A stretch of 48,837 nt of DNA from Kuafuiihalomonas sp039024635 (GCA_039024635.1 JBCCQA010000037.1:1-48837), one strand, 5' to 3'; positions 1 through 7,649 are shown, counted from the first letter of the stretch. Notes: generated by a model not told the origin, from the sequence alone. Translations and numbers: made by a program.

Positions 1-1079
1 GGAAGACTCAACAGTTCTGGTGACGCGAAGACCCTGGCTCCCTTCGTTGGGGACAGGCTCATCCGGGTCCCACACCCGTACATGCTCGTACTCACCGCTC
101 GAGGCTCGCAGCAGAATCCACGAGGAGTTTCCGAGGGGCGTGTCGTGACCGTCCGGGTGGGAGATCCAGGCTCCGATGGCCCGGGACGGCTCAAGCGAAT
201 CCGGATGAATCATTTGAGTCATCGTGTTCGGAGCCAAACGCAAGACTCGGACGTCCGAGGGCTGGAAGGCGCGCTCGAAGTACTCGGCTGCGTCGAGGTC
301 GACCTCGACGCCCATCTCGGGCCGATCGAGATGGCCCGTACCACAGACGTGTAGGCACGTTCGCCAGCATCAAGTCACCCGAGGACTCCGGGACTGCAGT
401 TAGGCCCCTCAGCTGGCGATCGACCTTGTAACCGATAGCCGCCTCTCTCTCGCCTGCAAGATGCTCCCATTCGTACACGACCTCTCATCGAGGGGAGGCA
501 TTCTCTCCGTCGTTGCGCCGAAGCAGCCCCCTGGTCCGGGGCGGGCAGGGTCGAGCTCAGCAGACAAGAAGAGTCGCCCACCGGCTACGGCCACATTCGG
601 AAAGCGTTGGCCGTCCGGGAACGCCTCGCTCTGATCGAACTCTGGTTCTAGATCCCAAGCGATTCGCCCTGGAGCACTGGGTTCGTAGGAACCTCGAAAG
701 ATGAGCCCTCCGGTCGTTGCTGCAAGGACGAAGTGCTGTCCTGTCTCGCTGTCGACATGATCCACAAGGGTGCGAATCTCAGTCTTCCAAGCCGTCGATG
801 CAGTCCCCGGCGGCATAAAGGTCCAGGTCTGACTCTCGTCGTCACGAGACCAGACGCCTACCTGACCATCGACATTCGCGACGGTCAGCAAAAGGAGTTC
901 GACGGGCTCGTCCAGGGCAGCTCCGCTGCTGTCGGTCTCACGCAGCGCATGTGCGCGGCGCTGATGTAGCGAGGCCCGAACGCACGATCGAGCTCCCAAA
1001 CCACACCGCTTCGTCTCTTAACCAGGACCTGGGCTCCCAAGGTCTCGCTGCGATTCCATCCCTCCTGCTTCCAGCCGGC
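1..1079 (-). pseudogene. Frameshifted hypothetical (beta-propeller-like) gene remnant
   Basis: Minus-strand coding sequence is readable from about 1079 down to the window edge, but only by changing frame at least three times. One frame (1079 to about 955) reads GWNRSETLGAQVLVKRR then SGVVWELDRAFGPRYIS. A second (about 955 to 490) contains LIFRGSYEPSAPGRIAW. A third (about 490 to 375) contains VVYEWEHLAGEREAA and QLRGLTAVPES. The second frame resumes from about 370 to 1. The pieces join into sensible protein at each shift, for example PPLDE into VVYEW near 485. The repeated short beta-rich, Trp/Gly-containing stretches suggest a propeller-like secreted protein, but I do not recognise a named family. 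The 5' end is lost where it meets the integrase at about 1080. The cause could be genuine decay or noisy sequence. Confidence 0.55.
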
Positions 1080-1080
1080 T

Positions 1081-2050
1081 GTCGTGCGCGACTTGGTTCA
1101 GGGCCTCAAGGGTGCCGGCCTGGCCAACAAGACCGTCCGCAACATCTACGGGACGCTCCATCGGCTGTTCGAGGACGCCGTCGCGTATGAAGTTCTGGAC
1201 AAGTCGCCCTGCCGGCTGACTCGGGCGGAACTGCCGAAGAACGTCGACCGTGACCCGCGTTGGCGTGAAGAAGCGGTGTTCAGCCGGGCCGAGCTGGTCC
1301 AGCTTCTGTTCGACCCCAGGCTGCCCGACGTCAACCGCATGATGTACGGACTGCTCGGCTTGACTGGAGCCCGGACCGGAGAGGTCGTGGCGCTGACCTG
1401 GGGCGACTACCAGGAAGCGGAGCCGCTGGACCGGCTCTCCGTCCACCGGAGCTTCAACGCCAAGGCCAGAGAGTTCAGGCCAACGAAGACCGAAGTGCCG
1501 CGGCGAGTTCCGGCTCATCCGCTGCTGGGGGTCCTGCTCGCAGCCTGGAAAGACCGATGGTCCGCAGAGTTCGGCCGGGAGCCCACGCCGGAAGACCTTA
1601 TCATCCCCTGGGTCCCGAGGAGCGGACGGATGCGGCCCTGGCGGACCGACACTATATGGAAGCGGCTCGATCAGGACCTCGCGCAGCTTGGCTTGCGACA
1701 CCGACGGGCCCACGACCTCAGGCGGACGTTCATCTCCCTCTGCCGAGAGGATGGTGCCCGAGAGGACCTTCTCAAGTGGGTCACCCACGGCCGGCCTCCG
1801 GGCATCATGGACGTGTACACGACCCCACGGTGGGCGACGCTGTGCGCCCAGGTCGAAGCGCTCAAGATCTCGCCGCCCAACGACGAAGGTCCGCCACCCT
1901 CGGGACCCCGAGATGGGGCTCTCGAAGGAAGCGGGCTCACGGATGATGGCTTACAGTCGGACTTACAAGGCCCAGAAGACCCTGAAATCACAGGAGGAAA
2001 AGGATGGAGCCGGCGGGAATCGAACCCGCGTCCGAAAGTCGGTCCAGCGC
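1081..2050 (+). mobile_element. Remnant of a genomic island integrated at ssrA
   Basis: The segment consists of a 5'-truncated tyrosine recombinase that points into, and overlaps, the 3' end of the tmRNA gene. This is the standard geometry for islands that use ssrA as attachment site. The left boundary near 1080 is where the unrelated broken gene begins. No cargo genes lie between, and I found no second copy of the ssrA 3' end within 1-1080, so the distal attachment site is either outside the window or deleted. Boundaries are approximate. Confidence 0.5.
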
Positions 2051-2133
2051 GAAGCACTACGTGTGTAGTCTCACGAGTTGAGTTTAGGACCTCGGTGGCT
2101 CGCAGACACACCACTCGAAGTCCGATCCTCTAG
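1084..2133 (+). CDS. Tyrosine recombinase/integrase, N-terminally truncated
   Basis: The product is a site-specific DNA recombinase. Residues 1-60 (GTG start) match the second half of a core-binding domain (LANKTVRNIYGTLHRLF). The catalytic domain follows with the full active-site set: Arg97 in GARTGE, Lys135, His210 and Arg213 in HDLRRTF, His235 in VTHG, and nucleophile Tyr245 in DVYTT. Recognisable homology ends near residue 262. The rest is a low-complexity tail that runs into the tmRNA gene and reads its 3' end in antisense, so the last ~45 residues are encoded by ssrA. The usual N-terminal ~80-100 residues are missing, and the frame stays open upstream of the GTG without a credible start. 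It is probably inactive or defective despite an intact catalytic site. The true start is unknown. Confidence 0.75.
   Translation: MRDLVQGLKGAGLANKTVRNIYGTLHRLFEDAVAYEVLDKSPCRLTRAELPKNVDRDPRWREEAVFSRAELVQLLFDPRLPDVNRMMYGLLGLTGARTGEVVALTWGDYQEAEPLDRLSVHRSFNAKAREFRPTKTEVPRRVPAHPLLGVLLAAWKDRWSAEFGREPTPEDLIIPWVPRSGRMRPWRTDTIWKRLDQDLAQLGLRHRRAHDLRRTFISLCREDGAREDLLKWVTHGRPPGIMDVYTTPRWATLCAQVEALKISPPNDEGPPPSGPRDGALEGSGLTDDGLQSDLQGPEDPEITGGKGWSRRESNPRPKVGPARSTTCVVSRVEFRTSVARRHTTRSPIL
2005..2045 (-). other. Probable attachment site (ssrA 3' end)
   Basis: The last ~40 nt of the tmRNA gene (T-arm and acceptor strand) lie at the integrase-proximal end of the island remnant. Islands with this type of recombinase typically recombine within the T-arm/acceptor part and restore an intact RNA 3' end, as seen here. 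The exact crossover cannot be defined without the partner site. Confidence 0.4.
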
Positions 2134-2377
2134 ATCTCGTCCGCTGCGTCGAGGCGGCGCAGCGAACCAGCCTGCTTTGATCTCGCTCGTCCGGGGACCA
2201 CAGGCGGGGTCACCCGAGCGAACGGCTAGAATTCAGCTATGCGCTAAATTCAGGCGGCCATAGCGAGCGAAGGCTCGTCGTTGGCAGTTGAAGTTTCCGT
2301 ACCGTTTTGACCGGCAAGCACGGTTCCCGGACACGCGCTTCGTGATTCACGACCCTCGTCGAAACCAGGTCGGCCCC
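2005..2377 (-). ncRNA. ssrA: Transfer-messenger RNA (tmRNA)
   Basis: The RNA rescues stalled ribosomes. Read on the minus strand, the 5' end GGGGCCGACCTGGTTTCGAC at 2377 pairs with the 3' end CGGCTCC plus discriminator A at 2005. This gives a 7-bp acceptor stem with one G-U pair. The 3' terminal CCA is not encoded. The T-arm GGGTTCGATTCCC is visible just before the 3' end. The tag frame begins with GCC at about 2282 and reads ANDEPSLAMAA followed by TGA, a typical ANDE...LxAA proteolysis tag. The length of about 373 nt is normal for a one-piece tmRNA. The plus-strand integrase frame overlaps the 3' part. Confidence 0.95.
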
Positions 2378-2398
2378 AGATTTTCAAAGAACCCACCC

Positions 2399-2426
2399 AA
2401 GGTACGCGCCTCTCGCGGTGCGTCAA
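2399..2426 (-). promoter_or_regulatory. Sigma-70-type promoter of ssrA
   Basis: On the minus strand TTGACG (2426-2421) is followed after 16 bp by TACCTT (2404-2399). Transcription would begin roughly 10-20 nt upstream of the mature tmRNA 5' end at 2377, which leaves a short leader for 5' processing. Position and sequence fit a housekeeping promoter. Confidence 0.6.
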
Positions 2427-2549
2427 GGAGACAGTCTCCGCCGCCCCCACACTGACCGACATACTTCGTCCACTTTCGACCTCGAAGAGCGCAAAAAGGC
2501 CGGTCCGAGGGGATCCCGCTCGAGTCTGATTCGAGGCTACACTCGGCCC

Positions 2550-3419
2550 ATGCCCCAGTGTCCCCACTGCGCCGCGCTCTACGAAGACGGCGTCGGGAAC
2601 ATGTGCCCCAGCTGCGGGCAGGATGTCCTACTCCCGCCCAGCCGGCCCCGTGCTGCAGGGGATGCGGCGTCCGTGGGCGGTCCGCCGCCTCTGCCTCCCA
2701 AGAAGCGGCGGACGATCAGCCAAGCGGGCCCCTCAGCCCCCGCCGGGGTGCCGACCGACGACATCGCGCCCAACGGCTGGGGTACCCAGCCGGCCGCCGA
2801 GTCCTGGTCCGGCGTCACGCCGCCGCCGCTGCCGCCCAAGAACAAGCGCCCCACGAACGGCAAGCCGAGCGGGCCCCCGCCCCCCCCTGCCGCCAAGCTC
2901 CTTCTTCAGGAGCTCAAAGCCCAATCCCCCGACGTCACGGGCTCCATCCCCGCGGCCCCCACCGTCGCTCAGGCCAAGATCGATCTGCCGATCAAAGCGA
3001 CCAAGAAGCGACGGGTCTCCGATGCCTTCGTCATCGCCATCCTGGGCCTCGTGGTCGTGAGCGGCATCGCCTACGCGGTCCTCAGCCAGTCCCTTCCCGA
3101 CGTCGACATGGGGCAGGTCGAGGTCCAGGCCCTCCGCAGCAAGAAGCAAATGGCGATTCGAGCCATGGAGGAGGGCCACGCCCTGGTCGTCCAAGGCGAG
3201 AGCAAGGCCAAAGACGCCGTCTCTGCCTACCAAAGGGCCCTCAGCTTGGACCCCACCCTGGCCTCGGCCGAGCGGGGCCTGGGGATAAGCTTCGCCACCC
3301 TCGAGAACGCCGAGGAAGCCATCGCTCACTATGAACGCTACCTGGAGCTGGCTCCTGAGGCCCCGGATCGCCGAGAAGTGAAAAAGACCATCCGCCGGAT
3401 ACGTAAACAGGCCCGCTGA
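2550..3419 (+). CDS. Zinc-ribbon, Pro-rich, single-TM, TPR protein
   Basis: The protein has 289 residues. Residues 1-22 form a zinc ribbon (Cys4, Cys7, Cys19, Cys22; CPHC...CPSC). Residues ~30-120 are a disordered Pro-rich linker holding two near-identical PPPLPPK motifs and a polyproline run. A basic stretch (KKRR) leads into one membrane helix at ~156-180. The remaining ~100 residues include a TPR-like pair (AYQRALSLDPTLASAERGL, then AIAHYERYLELAPEAP). The predicted topology is a cytoplasmic zinc ribbon and linker with an extracytoplasmic TPR. The architecture recalls myxobacterial motility/polarity adaptor proteins of the AglJ/GltJ kind, but no GYF domain is seen, so no function is assigned. 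ATG 2550 is preferred because the zinc ribbon begins there; the longer in-frame start at 2418 would overlap the ssrA promoter. Confidence 0.8.
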   Translation: MPQCPHCAALYEDGVGNMCPSCGQDVLLPPSRPRAAGDAASVGGPPPLPPKKRRTISQAGPSAPAGVPTDDIAPNGWGTQPAAESWSGVTPPPLPPKNKRPTNGKPSGPPPPPAAKLLLQELKAQSPDVTGSIPAAPTVAQAKIDLPIKATKKRRVSDAFVIAILGLVVVSGIAYAVLSQSLPDVDMGQVEVQALRSKKQMAIRAMEEGHALVVQGESKAKDAVSAYQRALSLDPTLASAERGLGISFATLENAEEAIAHYERYLELAPEAPDRREVKKTIRRIRKQAR

Positions 3420-3473
3420 GGCCGGCCGGACTCCCGTCTTTCGAGCGCCTCCGGAGGGTGCTATCCGGCCCTC

Positions 3474-4787
3474 ATGGCTTCGTCCCTCGTCGAGTCCATC
3501 GAGACTCGCTCCGCCTCCGTCGCCGTCTGCGGTCTGGGCTACGTCGGACTCCCCTTGGTCGACGCCTTCCTCCGGGCCGACTTCAAGGTCATGGGCTTCG
3601 ACATCGATCCCCAGAAGATCCACGCCCTCCAGAACGGCGAGAGCTACATCCGGCACATCGACTTCTCGGCCCTGAAGGCTGCCATCGGGGCCGGCCGCTT
3701 CGTCCCCACCACCGACTTTGGCCGTATCGACGAGCCCGACGTGATCCTCATTGCCGTACCCACGCCCCTCAACGCGACCCGGGAGCCCGACCTTGGGGCG
3801 GTCGAAGGCACCTGCCGCCAGATCCAAAAAGGCCTCCGCAAGGGCCAGCTCATCGTCTTGGAGTCTACGACCTACCCGGGTACTACGAGTGAGGTCTGCC
3901 AGCCCATCCTGGAGTCAGGAGGCTTGAAGGCGGGCGACGACTTCTATCTGGCCTACTCTCCGGAGCGCGAAGACCCCGGCAACCCCAAGTTCGAGACCAG
4001 CACCATCCCCAAGGTGGTGGGCGCCGATGACGACGCTTCCTTAGCCGCGGCGGTCGCCGTCTATCAGACCATCATCCAGCAGGTCGTCCCGGTTTCGGAC
4101 ATGAAAGCGGCCGAGCTCACCAAGATCTTCGAGAACACCTTCCGGGCCGTCAACATCGCCCTCGTCAACGAGCTCAAGCTCATGTGCAGCCGGATGGGCA
4201 TCGACGTGTGGGAGGTCATCGACGCGGCCAAGACCAAGCCCTTCGGCTTCATGCCTTTCTATCCTGGTCCCGGTCTGGGCGGGCACTGCATCCCCATCGA
4301 CCCTTTCTACCTGACCTGGAAGGCCCGCGAGTACGACTTCAGCACCCGCTTCATTGAGCTGGCGGGTGAGATCAACACCCAGATGCCCTACCACGTCGTG
4401 GACGGCGTCATGCGTGCGCTGAACAAGAACCGGACGAGCCTCAATGGGGCCCGCATCCTCGTCCTCGGCATTGCCTACAAGAAGAACGTCGACGACGTCC
4501 GCGAGAGCCCGGCCCTAAAGATCATCGACCTCCTCCAGGAGGCGGGCGCCCACGTCATTTTCAACGACCCCTACTGCCCGGTCATGAAGAAGACCCGCAA
4601 CTTCGACCTGGATGTGAAGTCGGTCGAGCTCACCCCCGAGCTCCTGAAGAGCCAGGACGCCGTGCTCATCCTCACCGATCACGACGTCTATGACTGGGAC
4701 TTCGTGGCCGAGCACGCGCCCCTCCTCCTCGACACCCGCAACGCCACCACGGCCGTCAAGAAGCGGGACGCCATCGTGAAGCTGTAG
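3474..4787 (+). CDS. wbpA: UDP-N-acetylglucosamine 6-dehydrogenase-type nucleotide-sugar dehydrogenase (WbpA family)
   Basis: This NAD-dependent enzyme oxidises the C6 hydroxyl of a UDP-sugar to the uronic acid, for polysaccharide or O-antigen precursors in the cytoplasm. The 437-residue length is typical. The N-terminal Rossmann fold has GLGYVGLP at 20-27. The central dimerisation domain carries PGPGLGGHCIPIDPFYL with the catalytic Cys at about 272. The C-terminal UDP-binding domain contains ILVLGIAYKKNVDDVRESP. The GHCIPIDPFY form is the WbpA/Wbp-like variant rather than classic UDP-glucose dehydrogenase (Ugd). The exact substrate (UDP-GlcNAc versus UDP-ManNAc) cannot be settled. No other polysaccharide genes adjoin it. 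It stands alone, convergent with the next gene. Confidence 0.88.
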   Translation: MASSLVESIETRSASVAVCGLGYVGLPLVDAFLRADFKVMGFDIDPQKIHALQNGESYIRHIDFSALKAAIGAGRFVPTTDFGRIDEPDVILIAVPTPLNATREPDLGAVEGTCRQIQKGLRKGQLIVLESTTYPGTTSEVCQPILESGGLKAGDDFYLAYSPEREDPGNPKFETSTIPKVVGADDDASLAAAVAVYQTIIQQVVPVSDMKAAELTKIFENTFRAVNIALVNELKLMCSRMGIDVWEVIDAAKTKPFGFMPFYPGPGLGGHCIPIDPFYLTWKAREYDFSTRFIELAGEINTQMPYHVVDGVMRALNKNRTSLNGARILVLGIAYKKNVDDVRESPALKIIDLLQEAGAHVIFNDPYCPVMKKTRNFDLDVKSVELTPELLKSQDAVLILTDHDVYDWDFVAEHAPLLLDTRNATTAVKKRDAIVKL

Positions 4788-4810
4788 CGTCTCTACCCCA
4801 GTCCAGCTCT

Positions 4811-4833
4811 CGAACGCATGATGGCATCATTCG
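4811..4833. terminator. Possible bidirectional terminator hairpin
   Basis: The stretch contains the inverted repeat CGAAcGCATGAT-GGC-ATCAT-TCG between two convergent genes. It overlaps the stop codon of the minus-strand gene. There is no strong T-tract, so the call is tentative. Confidence 0.35.
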
Positions 4834-5918
4834 AACAGGGGTCGGATGGCCCGAATGTCGAGCCGAGCCCCGGGCAGGTTCAAGACCTTGGCTTCCACGG
4901 ACAGGTGAAGGGTTCGATCGATGTCGCCGTTCAGGGTCAGCTGGCGGGTCTGGAAACTCCCGACGTTGGTCGAACAGCCACCGCCTTCGTCGGGTCGAGA
5001 GAAGAAAAGGGGAAAAGCGAACGGTTGGCCTGAGCGGTCTTCTCCGTATTGACCTTCGACGACGATCTCCAACTTCGAGAAGCCATCGCAGCTGTCCGAG
5101 AAGGCCTGGAATACGATCTCCACGGCAGTGATGGGTTCGGTGCTTCGCAGAGTCGTGAGCTGACCAACCCAGCGGTCTTCGAGAAGCTCGAAGCAGTCAG
5201 GACAGCGACGGTCGTTCGAATCCGTCAGCTCACCCCAGATGACTTTGTCGCCGGGCTCGGGGAGCTCTAAGACGGAAGCCTGAACGCTTGCGAGAGGTGC
5301 GCCCTGGTTGCCGTTCAGGTCCCGTGCGGCCTCCAGACCACGGACTTCCAGAGGGCCGGGCGCCCACCAGACGGCCCGAGGGAGAGCGTACCCGTAGTCC
5401 AGCTGATGAAACTCCGAGGGAAAGAAGCCGCAGCCCCCGGTCAACGCGAAGAAGGGTAGACCTTCTAGCTCGACCTCCTCGCCGTTGTCCTGCTGCCCCG
5501 CGAGGCGACCGAAGTGGTCCTGGTCCACCACCTCGTCCGAGTTCACGACGATGGGCTCCCAAGGCAGGAGCAGGGGTTCGGCGGATGCATCGGCGCCGCG
5601 AGGTCGGAAGCCATAGCGCCTCTCGGGTGGCCGTTGGTCAGGGAAGACGAGGCCGGTGACCCGAACTGGTGCCGAAGTTGGACCCGAGCTGTACCAGCCG
5701 GAAGCGACGAACGTGTCCTCTTCCAGCAAGAAGCCGTCTTCGAAGTCGACGTCCGCGAACTCGAAGTCGTCGAACTGCAAACTCCGGATGCGGTCGAACA
5801 GGAGCGTCAGCGGAGAGCGAACGTTGAACTGAAAGCACTCGATTGGACTCCAACGCCCGTTTTGGGGCTGAAAGATCTCCATCTGTCCCCGCGGAAGCGC
5901 GATGAAGATTCGATGCAT
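4827..5918 (-). CDS. Hypothetical protein, signal-less paralog of the upstream lipoprotein
   Basis: The protein has 363 residues and no known domain. It is a tandem paralog of the gene at 6004-7584. Both have a central segment with PSEFHQLDYG / LNEGGREYDG, then a part with ARDLNGNQ / ARDLFGQP and VLELPEP / VLSAPEP, then a beta-rich C-terminus. The copy here begins MHRIFIALPRG. This resembles the start of the paralog's signal peptide (MRHIF) fused directly to the homologous mid-region, so the lipobox and Asp/Gly-rich linker are absent. ATG 5918 is chosen because the same inverted repeat precedes the ATG in both copies; a TTG 17 codons upstream is possible. Cellular location is therefore uncertain. 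Confidence 0.65.
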   Translation of the reverse strand: MHRIFIALPRGQMEIFQPQNGRWSPIECFQFNVRSPLTLLFDRIRSLQFDDFEFADVDFEDGFLLEEDTFVASGWYSSGPTSAPVRVTGLVFPDQRPPERRYGFRPRGADASAEPLLLPWEPIVVNSDEVVDQDHFGRLAGQQDNGEEVELEGLPFFALTGGCGFFPSEFHQLDYGYALPRAVWWAPGPLEVRGLEAARDLNGNQGAPLASVQASVLELPEPGDKVIWGELTDSNDRRCPDCFELLEDRWVGQLTTLRSTEPITAVEIVFQAFSDSCDGFSKLEIVVEGQYGEDRSGQPFAFPLFFSRPDEGGGCSTNVGSFQTRQLTLNGDIDRTLHLSVEAKVLNLPGARLDIRAIRPLFE

Positions 5919-5937
5919 GCCCCGAGTACTCACGGGC
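5919..5937 (-). promoter_or_regulatory. Inverted repeat touching the start codon (copy 2)
   Basis: On the plus strand the element reads GCCCCG-AGTACTC-ACGGGC, directly adjacent to the start codon at 5918. The geometry (6-nt arm, 7-nt centre, 6-nt arm) is the same as the element at 7585-7603, and the AGTACTC centre is identical. Four outer pairs hold (GCCC/GGGC) and the inner two mismatch. It may act as an RNA hairpin in the translation start region or as an operator. Confidence 0.45.
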
Positions 5938-6003
5938 GTCGATGTACGGCCCCCTTTTCGGCGCTCCAAAGTCGCGGACCGGGGTGGTTTCCCAGGCTGG
6001 GCT

Positions 6004-7584
6004 TCACTCGGTCGGAACTAGCTGGAGCACGGTGACGGTCGTCGGCCCCGTCAGGTTTCGGCCCGCGAACTGATACGCCACCGTGACGCTTTGGCGGGTC
6101 GAGCGACCGTCCCCTAGCTCCGATGGACCCAGGTTCAGGAATCCGGAGCTGCAGCCATCGCCCGACCGACGGAGGCGGACGCCACTGGCAAGACCACCGA
6201 ACAGTTCCAGAGACGCGTCAGGTCCGGAGCTTCCAGTGACGCCCACGTCTACCCTCGTGTCGTCCCGACAGTCCTCGGCGTCGATTCGAGCGAGGATGGA
6301 GACGCTCCTAAACGCCCGCGGTGGCTGGGGCCTCACCGCCGCCATGAAACCGATCCGGCGGCCCTCCAACACCTCCAGGCCCACGCAAGGCCGGCCCTCG
6401 CAGGGTGCAACCGGGGCCACTCGGTCAGCGAAGTAGGTGACGCCCGATCCTTCTCGGAAGTTGACCTCCGATACCGGCTCGGGAGCCGACAAGACGGCAT
6501 ACTCGGCGCGGATGAGTTCAGAAGGCTGTCCGAACAAGTCTCGAGCCGGTTCGGTTGTCTCCAGGGTTACGCGTGGTCCCTCGAACCATCGCTGGGGAGC
6601 CACGGAGAATTCGGTCAGCACGACGGATCCTGCACCGTCGTACTCGCGGCCACCTTCATTGAGGCGTACGCAGCCAAATAGACCTCCCCTCTCGTGGATC
6701 GGCACGGGCTCGATGGTGCTGCGTTCGTCACGAAAGACGAGACCAAAGCTGGGCTTGCGTTCGAAGAGCACGAACTCGTCCGCGTCGATCAGGAACGTGT
6801 CGAAGGGTAGGACGAAGGGTCCCGTGCCGACCGGCCCTCGTGGCATTCGGCGGCGGAGGGCCACACTCGGCGGATCCTCATCCAGTACAATCGTCCCCTG
6901 TAGGTTGAGAGGCGCAAGCGCCGTTCCACCACTTGCGTTCGCGTCGTCGTAGGCCAGCCACCACTCGCCCGCCATCTCGACCTCGGGTGTCCGGAGGTCG
7001 AGTCCGTCGGCAGGTTCGTCATCGGCGAGTCGAAGACTCTGGATGACGGCCCCGAAGCGGGGGTCTTCGCTGGCGAGCGAGACCAAGTCTCCAGAAAACG
7101 TTTCACACGGATAGTCCGTCCAAAGACCGCCCTCAAAGGCGTATGCGTTCCAGCGCCCTTGCGTGCCTCGTGTCGACGCAGTCTGGGGAAGAGAACTCTG
7201 GGTCGCGCCAAACAGTACTGCGCGGGTCCCGTCGGGCGGCGCCCGAACGAAGGCCATCTGAATGCGCTCACCGATGATGGTCTCGGCCAGGGGCCTCAGG
7301 TCTTCTTGGATGTCGACGGCGACGATCTCGATCTCGAAGTTCCCCTGGTCCGCCAGGAAGTCGACGACGGGCGGGGTTCCTGCGTCGCCGAGGTCCGCGC
7401 CCAGGTCTACGTCCGGTCTGCCCGAGTCGACGCCGACGTCGGCCCGGGCGTCTGGCCCCAACGCATCCGGACCGGGGGTCGACACGTCGACCGGGCCGCC
7501 GTCCCCTGAGGACTGCAGGCCTCCGGTGGCTGGGGCCGTGCAGGCCCCGCAGGCCACGAGCGTCCACAGAAAGATATGACGCAT
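6004..7584 (-). CDS. Predicted lipoprotein of unknown function
   Basis: The protein has 526 residues. The N-terminus MRHIFLWTLVACGAC is a short lipoprotein-type signal with candidate lipidation cysteines at 12 (LVAC) and 15. Residues ~20-65 are an Asp/Gly/Pro-rich linker, a hallmark of surface lipoproteins in Myxococcota/Bradymonadota. The remainder is a beta-rich extracytoplasmic domain of unknown family with scattered Cys pairs such as PCEGRPC. It is paralogous to the gene immediately downstream (4827-5918). ATG 7584 is chosen over the longer frame because the signal peptide starts there. Upstream is the inverted repeat at 7585-7603 that it shares with its paralog. Likely role is at the cell surface or periplasm, which is inferred only from the signal. 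Confidence 0.75.
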   Translation of the reverse strand: MRHIFLWTLVACGACTAPATGGLQSSGDGGPVDVSTPGPDALGPDARADVGVDSGRPDVDLGADLGDAGTPPVVDFLADQGNFEIEIVAVDIQEDLRPLAETIIGERIQMAFVRAPPDGTRAVLFGATQSSLPQTASTRGTQGRWNAYAFEGGLWTDYPCETFSGDLVSLASEDPRFGAVIQSLRLADDEPADGLDLRTPEVEMAGEWWLAYDDANASGGTALAPLNLQGTIVLDEDPPSVALRRRMPRGPVGTGPFVLPFDTFLIDADEFVLFERKPSFGLVFRDERSTIEPVPIHERGGLFGCVRLNEGGREYDGAGSVVLTEFSVAPQRWFEGPRVTLETTEPARDLFGQPSELIRAEYAVLSAPEPVSEVNFREGSGVTYFADRVAPVAPCEGRPCVGLEVLEGRRIGFMAAVRPQPPRAFRSVSILARIDAEDCRDDTRVDVGVTGSSGPDASLELFGGLASGVRLRRSGDGCSSGFLNLGPSELGDGRSTRQSVTVAYQFAGRNLTGPTTVTVLQLVPTE

Positions 7585-7603
7585 GCACCTAGTACTCAGG
7601 TGC
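7585..7603 (-). promoter_or_regulatory. Perfect inverted repeat touching the start codon (copy 1)
   Basis: On the plus strand the element is GCACCT-AGTACTC-AGGTGC, a perfect 6-bp inverted repeat with a 7-nt centre. It ends one base before the start codon at 7584. Compared with 5919-5937 the third pair changes from A-T to C-G with pairing kept, so there is one compensatory change. As RNA it would place a hairpin over the ribosome-binding region. Confidence 0.5.
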
Positions 7604-7649
7604 GGGCGGTTCCGGGGCGAGGAAAATGCGTCAAGGGTTCGAGGCAGCG

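Noticed and set aside
1..1080. Second attachment site (copy of the ssrA 3' end)
   Set aside because: No stretch resembling the tmRNA T-arm or acceptor was found by eye in this segment.
2418..2549. N-terminal extension of the zinc-ribbon protein
   Set aside because: The extension overlaps the ssrA promoter on the other strand and lacks domain content; the ribbon begins at 2550.
4878..5033. Other plus-strand frames opposite the minus-strand paralog genes
   Set aside because: They are shadows of the minus-strand coding frames.
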